NCBI RefSeq assembly: GCF_949628215.1
Contig: NC_134279.1
Coordinates: forward strand, 63,843,766 to 63,907,765
DNA from: Phalacrocorax aristotelis
Taxonomy: Eukaryota > Chordata > Aves > Suliformes > Phalacrocoracidae
Reading direction: 5' to 3'
DNA length: 64,000 nucleotides
A program made the translations under genes and the position numbers. Below the pieces are notes generated by a model. The model was not told the origin of the DNA. It worked only from the letters and a program-made list of their open reading frames with translations, and searched no databases. Within the stretch, counting starts at the first letter, position 1. Each line of letters begins with the position of its first letter. Below, piece by piece: positions 12,590 through 28,200 of the stretch.

Positions 12590-13245
12590 GTAGAAACAAC
12601 AGATTGGGAGAGGAAACACATTAGAGTCTGGCAAGAATGGAAGAACAGTGAGGAGCTGCAGTCATAGCTGGTCATTGGGGTTGGCTAGATAAGGAGATTA
12701 GGGTTTAGAAATTAATGAATTGTCTAGAATGAGCAAGAAGGGAGACAGATCTGATGGAGAGTACAGGTAAGGCTGGTAAAGAGTGTGAGACAGAGCCAGG
12801 AAACAGGGAAGCTTTGAATGGAGGAGACTGGGGAAAACAACTATGCTTGTGAGGGAGGGAAAGATTAGGAAAGAGGGCAGTTAGATGCAATAGGAACCAA
12901 CTAAACAAGCAAGATGGTAAAAAGATATTGGGGCAGTGATGGGGGACAGGACAAGAACACCCCAAAAAGGAGAGTGGTGTCTGGGGAGGGGGAGAGGTTT
13001 GCAGGTAGGAAGCTCAAAGAGCTTGGGTAGTGATTTCCATAGTAAGCTCAGGGGGACATCTGGGACTGGCTGGAGAAGGAGACTCGTAGAAGATACCTAA
13101 AGAGAGCAGAGGAGATGGCAAAGCAACCAGGGTGCACAAGGGACAGGTTCAGGTCAGGCTCAAATTGGAGAGACAGGGAGAGATGTGACCAGCTTGGGGA
13201 GAGGGAGGACATGAAGGAGCAGCTGAGTTGGTAGCACCGAGTACA
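12590..13245 (+). other. Purine-skewed block with sharp borders
   Basis: About 650 bp in which the plus strand is dominated by A and G (many GGGAGAG and GAAGGAG words) and poor in C and T, set between balanced sequences. No reading frame, repeat family or splice pattern is clear. Confidence 0.5.
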
Positions 13246-16200
13246 CACTTTTCTTCAACCCCTGGGATGCAATCCAGTGCTTAGGACCCTCTTCAGCCTT
13301 TCCCTGTGTCCAGGCTACAACACTACCTTCTACTCTGAACAGCAGCAGACTTGCTTTGAATGGGAGTGCCTGCAGGAATTAAAGAGTTCATATCATGTTA
13401 TTAACCACCATCTAGCCCAGAAGCAGTTACGGATCTCTTACAAGAAACTTGAGGGTTTTTTGTACATCCCTTTCTGATCTTTGGGTTCAAGTGGTGATTT
13501 TTAAGCTAAATGTAATGCTTTTTTTATACTAATGCTTATTGTAGCAAGTGAGAACAGAGAACTTGAAAAAACTGTAAACAAGAACCATCAATGTTATCTA
13601 ATGATTCATCTAGCCTGGTTAAGGAAGCTAACTCATTAAGTGTGTTTTGGGAGTTGGTTTGTCATGAGAGATAAAGCCACACAGTTGACTTCTGCAAGGA
13701 ACATTTTTTCTCCTTACTTTAATCTTAGAAAAATATTAGAATTACAGAAAAGTATAATTAATCAGATGTGTTTATTAATTTCATTAGTGCAGCCATGAAT
13801 TAAATATAGTTATCAGAGTAGGAAAGCACTTCTAAATCACTGTTTATCAACAAAGATGAAGTTATGCTTAAAAAAGATCATCTGAAACCAGACAGCTTGA
13901 ATTTGTTGACTGTCTTTCTGGTCTGGCAACCAGCAGCTACCAACATCTAGCTACAGGGTAAGAACATACAGCCAAGAGCAGGGGGAGGAGGACTCGGCTG
14001 TACCTTGGAAACAACCTATTCACAGATCAGTCTACACTAGCAATAAAGACTGACCCCTCTGAATATATCAACCGACTGCAGACCTGTATTCCAATAACTT
14101 ATTTGTGCTTGAGAGAGTGGGTATTACATAAAACTGTTTCACTTGCAGGAGAAACCATTTCACTTGCACATAGGAAAAAAAATAGCCTTGTTTAAGACCA
14201 CACAATGACAATTTGAGGACACAGTCCTCCTGTTATTCTTGGGATATATAACTTATATCTGGCAGACAAATAGGAACAGTATTGACAACACAGTGATTTT
14301 TTTTTTTTCGGACGTGAATCAAATTCTTTTTGCTACACGTATGCTTACATATATATGTGCAAGTATTCTTTGCGAAACACAGCTCGATAGCTGCACGTGC
14401 AGATTGCTATCTTTTAGGAAGGGCAATACTAAACCAAACCTACAGCAACCGAAAGAAAGTATTTAATCCCTAACCTGCACTGATATGTTCATGCCAAAAC
14501 CAGGTGAGGACATACACTCTCCTCAAAGAAAGCATTCATTATTTCAGGAAGCCCTGTAAAATTGCAAGTTGTACCTACCACCTTGTCCTCACGGACTTTC
14601 CTGTGCCTCCCCTACTTACCCCAATATTTAGAATGCCTTTACTTGCATAAAGTCCCTCAGGTGGTGGTTTAAGGTTTCCCCCAGAGCAAGGGGGAGTCAC
14701 TCTCCTGTCTGTCCCTTGCAGGAGAGGCTTTCAGTTTTGGCCTAGCCCAGTGTTGTCCTTTGTGTTATGATCTAAAACTGCCTCAGGCTTTGCGTTCCCC
14801 ACTCTCACCTGACCACGGCCCTCTCACAGGGGTGTCTGAATACATCCCTTTTGTTGTTGTCGTTTCTCCTCCCAGATCTGCAGCCTCCAAAGTTTGCTGA
14901 TATGACCCGGAGAGTCCTTGTCTGCTACAGTGCCAATGATCTTAAAAGATAAACCAAACAAAAGCTGATTTAGGAAGATTTCAAGTGAGGCTAGGAGATT
15001 GAAAACAAACGTATCACAAGTGTACAACATAACCCAGCTGAAACTTACCTGGATACCTTCCAAGATGCTTTTGCCTCCCTTGCCTGAGAGTTCCCAGCCA
15101 TATGTCGTTAGCTGAAGCCAGGAACACAAGATTTACAGCACCAACGTGTCAGCCAGATGTGGGCCAAGTTCTGAAATTTTCTAAAGCAAGTTAGAGGAGG
15201 GGGGAATTTTACAATTAGCATTACAATTGTACATTTCATTTAGTACCTTTCTTCTCAGTACAAGTGGCCTTAATATTGATAAAGCTTCCTGACAACTAAC
15301 ATTTTGTCAGCTTCACTGTTCCCTTACTGTGTTTGGGGTTAACATCTTAAAAATAAGATTAACAAATTGCTAGTTTTGCTTTGTGAGCAGGAAGAAACTC
15401 CCTAGATGACACCCTATCTCTACCTTATGACTGTTAACTACTGCCTACACCTTATCATCACACCGAATTATCTGAAGACTGAACTCTGACATCATGTAGA
15501 AGATATTATTGGACCTAGCTTCTGTTCTAGGATCTGCTATTCCCATTTAATGGCAAAAATTCTGACATCCTAGATACATAGCATCATCCTACACCATTTG
15601 CTTATCTCACAGCAGTTACAGGTTCAAAACATCAGTAAAATCATCTGTGAATTCCTCCTTTTTTAACTATCTTCTTCCAGTGATGAAGTTTTCAAGCTTT
15701 TATTTATTTATCATTAATTTATGGCAATATTGTGAAAGTTTTCATAACAAACCACTAAAAAAATAATTTTTCTTCACGGGGAACACTTGTGTTAGGATGT
15801 GTATTTCCAGCAGCAGATTCCTTGTAACAGAAAATAGAACAAACAGAAATTAGTAGTACAAATTCCTAATTCAGTTTCCTTCCTGTGACATCCCTCATTC
15901 CAGTCAAGTTTCTTTAGACTGAGACCTCAAAGTATGGGATAATGCATAGTGGCTTCCTCCACAGAAGAGCCAAAAAACAGAAAAAAAAAATTTAAAATTA
16001 CTCGCATTTGTTCATTCTCCTCCTGTTTGCAGTGTCCTGTCATTCAGAAACAAAGCTCTTATACCTTGTAGGTAGGACCTTGCCATCATCACTCCTCCTA
16101 CACACTTGGAGCCCCCACTCTTCCTCTGGTACCAGAGCTGCTGAAATCAAATCAGGTGTAAGGAGAAGACCAGGGAGCACTGGCCCAGACACAGGAATCT

Positions 16201-19200
16201 GAACAAAGTTCTGTCCTTGGGCTGTCCCATCTGACACGTACCGGAAAGTTGCTAAAACATCCTAAGAAAGGTTAGCCACTTCTGGGTGCTACTACAGAGT
16301 CTAGGGAACCAAGGACATGACTTTGTATTTTGAGTCTGCTTTATAATTAGTAGCAACTTCTTTTCAGGATGCCCTTGTATCACATGTAGGTGGACGGCAA
16401 TCCAAAAAATCAGAGCTAAAGAACTTAGCTTCAATCATGAATTCGATGCTGGATCTATGGTGCTTGGCAACTCTGGAAAATTAGCCCTAGAACAAGTAAT
16501 TCAAAAAGCTCGCGGTGTTTGGGGCTCCATATTCAAAAGGACACTGATTACTTTTATCAGTTACAGGAGGGACTAAGTGTACACACCTGCTGAAACACGC
16601 ACAGTAAACTACACAAAACAGGTGGAAGGGTCACAAGTGCTGTGCTGACTGGCGTGCTGAAGATTTTGTCTTTACCTCGATAAAAAGAATTAATTTTGGT
16701 CTACTTCTTGAAAACTACATTATTTTCATGCACATGCTATGTTTCTTCTCACTCTCCTACCATTTACCTTAGCAGCGTCTGCCTCCTTTGCATCTGCACC
16801 TCAGGGATGCTGCAGAGCTCAAGAACTTAAATAGTAGCAGTTACATATTCTAAGGAATTATCAAGAATTGAGGATACTCTCTCAAAAAACATTAGGCACC
16901 TTACTGTCTGCAGCATCCTCTGGAGAACAGTTGTCCTCCACCTCTTCCTCTGGGACCACTTAAAGAGGATGAATCAACTCATAACTTGACACGCCTAATT
17001 ATTACGTGCTGCTAACATTCAGGGATGCTGTCAGATAAAGAAGAGGGTGTAGCCTCCATGCAAACGTGCTTTCCTGCTCTCAAATCAAAGGCCTTCCTTT
17101 AATTTGAGTCATCTAATTAATTTAGGTCCAAACGAAGCTTCACAGGCAAGGGCAAATCCAGATGAGGCATCATAAATAAGCAATACAAATCACTCATTCA
17201 TCCTATAATTATTAGATGTTTTCAAAACAAGCCTTACAAGGAGGCTGAGGTCCCCTATTGTTTATTGGGAAAGGAAGAAAAAGCTTCTTTAATCACCTTA
17301 TTTTGAAATATAGGCATATAGAAGATGACTAAATGAATAAATACAGTAACCTAAAAAGTTTAGAAAGCAATTAAGAGAGATTTTAACACAGCCAAAGCTA
17401 TTAGAATGATGGGCAACCAAATCCTTCCCCTTGAAACAGTTCCAGCAACTAGTCTGTATTTCCTGATCATGGAAAGGCTGCTCGTAGAAATTCCTGAATT
17501 AAATATAACAGAGGAAATCATTAATCCACCCCAAACACCACATTTCACTGCAGTCAGAGATTTGTACTGGATAAATTTACATATCAAGTCTAAAATTCAG
17601 TGGTATTCTGGTACCAAGTGATGGGTCAGCTGTCTAACTGTCAGTAGCTAAATATTGAGCTACCAGTTTCCCATTTGCTTTGGGCCAAACTATCTTTCAG
17701 TACATGCTATCCACTAATCCTGGCAGGAAGGGATGGCAGAATAAGTCCAGCATAATTTTTCCAATCTTTCTTTTTTGGGGCAGGAAACTGAAGGGTGCTT
17801 TATTCTTCCAGCTACACAGGCTACATAAGGCAAATGAGATGAGGAGAAAGAAAGAGCCACAGCATAGTAGGATTTCTGCAACAGGAGAACTGGCTCATCT
17901 CTCTTTCTTTGCACCTGACCAGTGCCTACCTCCAAGGTAGCACTGCTCACACAGACTATGGAAACATAGCAATTGCTCTGGAAAAAAAGAGCAGACCTCA
18001 TGCCATGGCTTACAAGGCAAACCCCTCTGCAAAAAAAGAAAAAAAGGAGTAGTGTCTGTGTTCTCATCTCTGTGTTCCCAGAGCCCCCCAGCTCCAGTTT
18101 ATCGGTGCTAGCATGTAGTACACTGCTTTTCTTCAAGGTCTTTCATGTATCTTCTGAAAAGCATCTTAAGACAGCAACCAAACAACTGAATCAGACACAA
18201 ATTTAGGGAATGTGATGCTAATGAAACATTCACAGCAACTCTGCAATTTCATTTGAATCCATACAGGTGTAAAATCATTCTTTCCTGTCGATCTGGTGAG
18301 TTTGGACAAACACCACTTCCAGTTACAGCAACTATTTGACTGAAGTAAATTATAATGACCTCAGAAGATGGTCATTGTAATACAGATGTATCAAAACTGC
18401 CACTACAAGAACTGATTGTGATAGGTTTGCATACTAACAAGTCATTTCAGGACAAACTGTGAAGGAGGATTAAACCCGTATTTCTGAAGTGCCAATAATA
18501 CAGCCACAGACAGCGTTTCAGACTGCACAAATGAACACAGTACAGATTTAAATAGGCCAAATGAAGGTATTAGTAAGCAAAGCACATTTCCTCAAAGCAC
18601 TTTTGGGATGAGCTCCAAATGGTCAAAGCATGGGACAAGATTACTGACACTGGCTGACCTACACACCTTCGTACCAGAAGATTCCCAAACACAACAATTG
18701 CGTCAATAGAGAAAGTGTAACGAGGCCTCCAGCAGGTCACTGAGCAGAAGACATTAGCATTTGAAGTGGCATCTGATATAAAGAAAAACATTGTTTGAAG
18801 GTTCCCAGAAACACATGTTTACTTAAGATGAAGGCAAACAGGAATTCCACAGCAGCTTTTACAGTTAGAGAACAATGAAACTTTTAAGTATTTTCCACTC
18901 ATTTAATTTAAAAACAAATCCACCTATAATCTGTGTTTTAGTTTTCTGCGTTTGCTCTCTATTCTTATTATTGCAAACAATTTAACTAGGTGGAATATTT
19001 TTAGAAACTGACTTTTAAGCAATTACTACAAAGAGATCACTTTGAACTTAGAGTGCTAACTATACACACTGAAGGCAGACTGGACAATCATAGCCTAAAC
19101 AAGCAGCAGGGGTTAAGAAAAAGCAATTCATTGTAGTCCAAATATGCAAGTAATAAAAGTAATGGGTAGAGCTGGCCCATATTCGCTCCAGCCACATGTT

Positions 19201-22200
19201 CACCCAGCTCCTAGTCTCCCCAGTAGCACAGCGAACCCAAAGGTTTCTGAAATCAAACTTCACAACATAATTCCTCCTTTTTTATCCCCTCGTGTTTCAT
19301 ACAACAGGGTGGATCTCGTGGCTGCTTCTTAAACAACTTCATCTACTCAAAGAGAAAAATGCTTCTGCCTGTCTTCTCCACTTGGGCTCTCACACTTTTA
19401 ACCATCTCAGATCTACTCCTAGCTGGGTCTAACTACTGAAGGACCAGCCACGAAGGCATGGTAATATTCCTTTAGCATCGCATCACAAATAGTCAGAAAT
19501 GGGAAAGTACAGGTTTAATCAGAAATCCTAAGTCACAAATATGGTCTTCAGCTGAAATAGAAATGATATAAAGGAAAAAGGCCTTCCATGGTTTCTGTCG
19601 CCTGGTACAAAGTTAAAGTTTGGCTTTGAGGAAGTAATGAACGTGCCAAACACCCAGACCTTTAAAATAATTGTAGTGTTTTACGCACTAAAACACGCAA
19701 ATTATCCAGCAGTCAGGAAGTAGTACCACCAAACCTCTGAGCGTTTCTCCCCTCACAGACCCTCTTCTTCCCCTCTGGGTATTTTGTTTGGCCATTTCTC
19801 TGTTTTCTGGGTGTTAGGTAACTGCCCTTTCCAACGGGACTATCAAGTAACTAGAAATCCTTGATAAACTGCCACTCCACATATACAGACCAACTTTACA
19901 ATGTGTACATGGTCACTGCAGCAAGCAGGTTGAAGGCCAGCAATTTTTTATCTGGAGGCAGCAAAAATAAAAATCATGCCTTTTACCAAAATCTACACCA
20001 ACCTGTTGTGAGCATGCATCAGGTCCACATGTATTTCAGATGAGCTCATAACAATAGGCACATGTGCCCAAATGCTTCAGTCTGTTCCCCAGAAAACATT
20101 CCTGACTGAAGCCCAGATTTTCAGAGGTACCTGCCAGGTGTGCAGAACCTCTCACGGACACACGAAACATCCAGTTAGTCCTGGTGGACCCCTAGAACCA
20201 ATGTAGATTTGCATCATCCAACAAAACTCGAGCATTCTTCTGCACATACTCTCCTTGTGCTCATTAGAATTATATTTAAAGAAGGCTCAGGATATTCTTT
20301 TACCAAAACCAATTCTATTTGATAGAAAGATATGAAGGCATGTCTACCTAAATGAGTTGCTGTAGGCTAAGGTAGGGTATGGATTTACAGCACACTAGGC
20401 ATTTCACAAAAACTGCCCTTGAGCATACCCTTATCACATGCTGCCAGTGAGCTGATGTGCTACCAAACGAGAGTTGTGGGCACAGGCACTCATCAGCCAG
20501 TAGCTCATTTTTATGAATCCAAACACCTCCACCACTATGCCGTATCTTGTTTGTGGATCCATACACACTGGTCCAGATTTCTAATGGAACTTAGGCATTT
20601 AACTTGGCTGTTAGGCATTTACCGGACTGGAACAAAGCAAGACTATGTTAAGTCACTGCATATACTACAAACAAGGAGAACTGTGTAGATTTTCTTTTTT
20701 AATTAAGAGATGCAGCACAGGACTTTTTGAAGTACAGCCCCATCTGCCTATGTTGAACCATTTGTGTTACCCAGAGCTGAGATAGTAACAGACAGCCTTA
20801 TTAGCACGCACAAACAGAACTGGGCAGGTACTGGGAGACACCAAAAAGGTATGCTCTATTTTAATTCACATTTTTCCACACAGGTAAGAAACTTCAGTTA
20901 GATTTTAAAAATGAGGAATTACATATTTGGCATTGCATTAGTATTATCAGTATTTGCCTACAACACTCTGAAAATAAACCTTTCATTATGTCCAGACACG
21001 ATTTACAGATACACTCCTTAAAATAGAAACACTGTGTTGATTTTAAGACAAATCCTTTCTTATGTCCAGATCTGATTTACAGTTAATTTCCTTCAAATAA
21101 AAATGTATGACGCAGATTTCCATTTGCTTTCTGCCAGAAACGTCTATTTTTAGATGCAGGGCAACTTTATACTCCTTTAATACACCTACCACTCCTATGC
21201 AGCAAGTAGTGCACTGTAGCAAGAGCTGACACATTCCATTAGATAAATAAATCCTGCAGAATTGCTGACAAAATTGTATCAACATTGATAAGAACAGCAA
21301 TGTGTTCGGACCTCCTACTTAATAGAAGTCTGCTAAAGAAAATTACTTAACTTTTTTCTTTTCCGTCTGTTTCTTTTCTTTCTTTTTTTTTTTTTTTTAA
21401 TTTTGTAATTGTTATTTTAATTTGTGGCAGTAAACCAGAAAAAAGAAGTAGCTGTCTGGGTACACTCCATACTGGAACCAAATTGCTCTGATGCAAAATG
21501 TCCTTCTGCATCTATCAAGTTGGGGCTGCTCTAGAAGTCTTCGCTGGCTCCCATTTTCAAGGCACAAGGTCTCAGTCATCAGCTTTGCCCAATATTGTCT
21601 CCACCTGTCTCTCCCATTTCCTCCCACACTCACCTCCCACCCTCCATAGTCTGCCCAAATTACTGATGACTGACCCTTTTGGATTCTTTATCCACTCCCA
21701 GCTGTGGACCTTCTTATATCCCACCCATACCCATGCTAGTAGAAACAACCTCTCAGCCAGTATCCACCAAATATGTTCCCTCACCAAGAGCACCCAGAAA
21801 AATCCTGTTCTGAAAAACACTCCACTGTTAAAGATTATGGGGATACATAGAAAACATGAAATGATATGGATTGTACCTTGTGGCTGACCCTTTGTCTGGC
21901 ATGTTTGGTAACATACAGACCATATAGATAAATATTTTGTTAACTGAAGGGAAGTACTGAAACAGTTCTTGTTTTGCTTTCCTTTTTCCCAAAGCGAGAA
22001 AGCTGGGTTTAGCTTTTCAATAAAAGTGAAAATTTGGCACACATTTGAAACACACATATTTTCTTTTCCCTTCCCCATCTCAATATCAAGTTAAACGGAA
22101 TTTTCCTGATTAGAAAACCAGTTTTTCTATATATTTTGTCTTCATGATGTCCTGTGTTTTATATTTCATGAAATGACGACAACTTCAAAAACAGGTATTT

Positions 22201-25200
22201 GAATACATACTGTGAGAGGAACATGCATTTACTGCTCTTCCTGAAACTAAACAGCTTATTACCCAAAGTGTGGAAACACAAACAAAAAGGACTTAGTTTA
22301 CTAATTTTATTCTTCAGAAGGCCCCTGCAACACAAGTAATGTCAGAGTTCAATGAAGATCATGCAAATCAAATACTGTGTTTCAGGGATCTGTAACACCC
22401 CTTGCTACAAGCTGATGGGAAAGAATCAACTACTTCTGGTAAGTTGTTGTTCTTCTATTAGATAAATGATTTTGAGTTATTTCAAACTATGAATATTTGT
22501 CCAAATGTTTACATCACTGAGCAAATGTTAGGTAAATTCCATCCAAACAATGAAGCAACTTCCAGCAATGAGTAACAGAAATAGTGCCTTCCTTACATAT
22601 TTACTTCAGTAAACGTCTAAAAGCAACCCCACAATCATGTATTGCAATAAGAAATGAAAGACGCTGGGAGGATCGCATCATTTGGAACAAAAACGCTTTC
22701 ACCATAATGTAGATAATGTCTGTGTAGGAAGAGAGACTTTGTACTCACTTTCATTTCTCATGGATGGTCTCACTTATCTATTCTTCTCAATGCTTCCAAA
22801 TTAATTCCTGCTTTGACAAAACAAAACTATTTTTAGAGAATTTCTCAACTCTGGAAAAATACTTTAAAAATAACACTTGGAAAGCCTACTAGAATGAAAA
22901 AGAATCCCCCCCCTCGCTTAGTCTAACTAGCACTATCAAATATTTCACACTTTTATTTAAAACACTTCCATAAACTGAGAAAACAAGTTCCTGGAAATAA
23001 TTATACTTAAAATAATGCACAATTAGTGTCCTTCAAAAACACAAATGCAGTCTCCCTCACATTAATGACAGCTCCTTCAAACTCACCTATTATAGAACTT
23101 CAAGTGTTTAAAATCAAGCACTGAATTAAAAGAGTTTTGTCAAGGATACAGTTACACAAGCATGTCCTTACTATTACATGGGTTAAAATTGGAGAACATG
23201 AGTATAGAGTATGCAGGGAAAAAATCAGACCTGAGTTTTACCTGTAACTGAAAGTTACAGTTAACTAAGGAACCTATTATATTACAAAAATGCTGTTTAC
23301 CTATATTTGCCCTATGACATTTTCTCTATTTTCTACAGAACTAGTGAACAAAGTTGAAACAAGTGTGTCACCTATGCAGCTTATACAGCATCTGCAACAC
23401 TGTCAATATTTTTCCAAAGTCAGTGCTAGCTACCTATGACTAAATATGTTCCCTCACATCTCGAAACAGACCTATAACTGTCATGGAGCTACAGCACCTT
23501 TTGTCAGCCGCACATTTTCAGGGGGCTTCTAGATACGTTGGAGGAGTGCTGAGATTTTAAATGAACAAAAGGTCTTCCTTCTCAAACAAACAAAAAATCA
23601 CAGGCCATGATCTAAACCATTAACAATAATGACGTGTGGTATATAGGAACATTACTTTAAATAACTATGAAGTTTGCATTAGAATTAAATATGGTTATGA
23701 TAGACAGAGTGGAAGCAGTCTCCAAAAATTATACCAGAAAACAGCAACCCAATGCCCTGACTGCAAAAACTAGTACAGAATTGCCAACACCGCTGTTTCC
23801 CTATGGGCAAATCCCCACCTCATATTAAGAGTTGGCTTGAGAAGCAGACTTTCACTGTAGAAATCTGCTATATCAAAGCAGCAGCTGGAAGAATAAAACC
23901 AAGGAAGGCAATATATGACACAATCTGTGTCCTGCCACAGTTGTTTCTCATCCTGCAAAACAGATAATAATACTTCCCAACCTCAACATGTCACAGAGTG
24001 ATGGTATTTTCAGATGTCGCTTAAGTGCTGGCACACAACACTAGTAACTCAAACTGTATTTGGGAAAGAGATTGAATTTAGAACAAAGTGCTCTCTTGGG
24101 AGAGGGAGCTTCAGGAAACAATCTCAACTGACATCACTTCCCAGTGCTGACACCTTAGTGACATAATACCATGATGAAGCTTTATTTTACTGCCAAGTCT
24201 GGTATCCTCTTGTCAATCTAAATTGAGCAAAGAGGTCACCTTCCCTGCATGCTTACTACTGCTCTTCAAGCGCAGGCAGCAGAGAAGCTTTTGTGAGCAA
24301 AGTCACCTGGATCCGCTTATACTGGATAGAAAGTAGTACAAGCAACACTGACTTTGCAATAGATCAGCTAAGGAACAGTCACAAAATCCATCCCAGAAGT
24401 GATAGTAACAAACAAGAGGACAAACAAACAAATTAAGAGCTTGGAAAGATAATATAGTTACTAAGGCAAACATACATCCAACCTTTAGTGAGGACTCAGG
24501 GAAAAATGCTATCCCCTTAAAACAACAGTGGTGTTCTGCGTCACACCCAGAAGTCTCTTGTTCAACTCCTGCCTCAGTCCAGTCATAGATAATTTCTCAG
24601 ATAGTCACAGCAGTTTGCTATAAAATGCCCCTTAAATCACATTTAAGGACTGTTAGAGCTTTGAACTTATTCACCTCTTATCTTAGGTCTGAAACTGAAG
24701 TAATGAAATTACCTGATAAAACACACATGCTATAAATCCATAGACATAGATCACAAGTGAAGCTATAATAGCCAACAAAAAGTGATTGCAGTTTAAAAAA
24801 AAAACCACCAAAACACACACACAAAAAACCACTCACCAAAAAAACCTCCCACACAACATTCACAGAACAGCTCCATAAAGTTAAGTTGCTCTCATTCTGT
24901 ACTTCAAGCATCCTAAGATGTTCAAAACCACATGACATCCAAAGGTAAGAAAGAATATTGTTGGAACTGGTAATATTCAAATCAGGGCATGAGTCTAGAG
25001 GTTGTAGAACACTCATCAAGTGCTGATTTTGCAAAAGTCAAGCTGATTCAGTCTGAATTTCCATGTTCTCTTTGAAACCCCATGGAAGGCAGGTAAGTAC
25101 AGTTTCCAGATTTAAATCTTTCTTTGATGTCAACTCAATGGCTTGTTTTAAAATATCATCTCTTGAATACAAACTCTATCTCCCCCAGGTGCAAAGTGTG

Positions 25201-28200
25201 CAGAAACAGAAGTATGTGTCCAGTCTCAAGTTGTGGAAGGATCCCATCCTGAGAGAGAATTAAGAACAGTTAAGACAGGTTTCTGTTAAAAGCATGCAAG
25301 TGGGCTACTTCATCCACCAAGAGTGAGCTGCAGCTTCTCACATGATCAAAATATTACACTCAGGAATAGTCTGAAGATGCAAGAGCTCCTTTGTGAGTTC
25401 AGGCTGTCACTAGCACAACTGTGGAGCTGCAAGACAGAGGACAGCAGTTTAGCTGCAGCTACAGCAAAATCCCACCCATGAACCAGAGCCTTGGACCACA
25501 CTGTATATGGTGAACAACAGATGAACACGAGAAATGCAGACTGAAGGATACAAGCTGTTCATTTTAAATAGGTTTCACCTTGCACAACCTGAAACATAAT
25601 GACCTAATGAGCAAGCAATACTGCTTCCAGCCAGATGACTGTACTGAGAACTATTCTTCCTACATACAATACTCCTTGTACACACTTTGCATAGTACAAA
25701 GGGGACACAACCACAGCAAGCTGAATTAACCTTCCTGGCATTTAACTGAAAGTGGCTCACTATAGATTGGACAATCCCACTCCAGGAAGTGAAGTTCAAC
25801 TCAGATTACAAATTCAACGCAGCAATAACTGAGCCACATATGCTGCTGTCACATGAGTACATGCATGTTAGCATGTCTGAGGGGCGTTACGGAATAAAAA
25901 GCATATATAATGTCTAATGCAAGCATTAGAGGAAGCACTAGAAGGGAAGTTTGGGTCTGTTACAGAACCTTAAATCTGAAAGTTTCTAGTAACACAGAAA
26001 AAGAATGTTGTGGGAAAATGGAAGGTTTAAGTTTCAGCTACATTTGTCCAGGACCCCTCCCCAAATTATAACTAGCAGAGAAACACTTGCTTTGAAATTC
26101 CGCCTTGGTTCACTTTGAGACAACACAATTCCAACAGGCCACAGAGACTTTGGCACAGCTTCACTTCAGTAAGACACAGCTTTTGCAATTTGAGCTCCTG
26201 AGGGATTCTGTTCTACAAAATACATAATCAGTGCTTTTGTTAAGGCACTTTATTTCAACAAATTGTAAGCATTTTTCCTCTTTGACTCTTATTGACTGTA
26301 AAGATTTGCAGATTTCCGCTGATGTTATGAAGTGAATCAGATGAGGATATTCACTGACATCATCTAAGCACTTCTGTTGTAGCTGTTCAGTATTAAGCTA
26401 GGAGCAAGGAGAGGAGGGAAGCACTCTCCCCTTGCTGGGAGATCTCCTTTGACCAGGACTTTAGAACCAAAGGCTGACCCTGGATCAGTTTTTACTGGGT
26501 TAAAGACAGGGTGGCACAGGACTTTGGCTAGAGCTGAGATCGTGCCAGTAAAATGTCAATATACTCAACCGTGACAGATAAGGTTGTTCCTTCACTCAGT
26601 ACTGAGTGATCAAGCTTCAGGTCAAGGAATTACTGCTAATCTACAAAGATAAAATATACTGGGGAGACAGGAAAGAGGAGACAGAGTGTCTCTTCACTCT
26701 CCTCCAGCTGCAATTTGTTTAAAATCCCTTACACTTTGGTCACTTCAATCTATCACCTCCCTGAAAACCAACTCAAACCAAGTGTCAAAGCGTCACTCTT
26801 CCTGAGCAAGCCATCAGATGCCTTGATTTAAATCAGATCCTACTTCCTCTCAGCCTTCAGTAACTGCATCTTTGTAAGAGGATATCACATTCATTATTGA
26901 AATGTGAATATTTCTGCCAACTACAGTGATTCTTCACATCAAAAAACACTCTATTTTTAAAAGTATTTTAAAATTTGATAGGAAAAGGGGAGAAAACCAA
27001 CACACATTGTAATTAGCCATGTATTTATGGATCACCAGCAAAAGTCCCTGAATGTGAATCTCCCAGGTACAAACCGTGTCTTCCTATTTGGGAGGACAGC
27101 ACAGCTAACATTGTAGATCTCCCTGCAGTTTAAATAATGCTCAAAATTTCTAAGGAAGAAAGTCATCTGGATGTGACATGACTGAAAAGTGAAAGCCCAT
27201 TCCTATCATCACTTCCGATTCCAGGTTTGTGGCTGCTTTTATTAGATGGCAAAGAACAAGCCCGAGACTTCTTGGCTAAGCAGGGAGTTTCAACTTAGAA
27301 CATCAGTAGAAGCAAAACATGTAGTTGGGAAACTGAAAGCCTTGGTCACTTGTTACTTGTAGGGTACCATTTTAGGAACATCAGTGTCTTTTAAATTCCT
27401 ATGAAGCACTCAGCTCTGCTGGTTTATTTCTTTTTTTACAGTAGTCTGGACATCGACACCAAGTACAAGGAACACTTTTAATCCATTTATTATGTGATGG
27501 TATCATTGACCCTGCATGACCACAATATGTCCAATCTCTGTCATAATATCTGCTAAGAAACCAGACCAAGAAGTAGGCCTGATCTAACTGTTGCCATAAA
27601 CATAGTAGGAATTTCACAAAAAATTCTGTATTTCTGTCCAGGAGCCTCCAGTGACCTTTTACAGGGATAATCAGAGGTAGAATTTGGCTCAGAGGAGTTT
27701 GCTTTTAAGTTGCATTCAAACATCAAGATGATTGATACCACAGAGAAATCAACATACCCCTAAACTCTGGACTGGTACTTTAAGTCTTCCAAAATTATCT
27801 CATCAGATATATTGCTGAAAATCTTTGCAACCAGTTCTTGCTCTCCACTTTCCCCTCATGCTCTTTAGACTAGGTCCATCCTTTCAATCTTTAAAAACCA
27901 CCTGGCCACATCCATCCATCCTCTTTACCATTATTTCTCATGCAATCAACACCGTGGCAGCAACATAGCAAACCATAAAGCCAGGCAGTACATGAAGGGA
28001 AGCTGACTTCATTTGAAAACAAAACTGACTTCATTCACTCACACCCTCATATCCACATACTCACAAGCAGCTGGATGTGTGTGTCCAAGTAGTCTGTGCA
28101 AAATTCAGGTGCCAAGACTCCTGAATCCAGGATGTCTGGCTAGGACTCCTTGTGATAACACAGAGAAAAAGGAACACCAGTTATTCAGTTCTTACCACTT

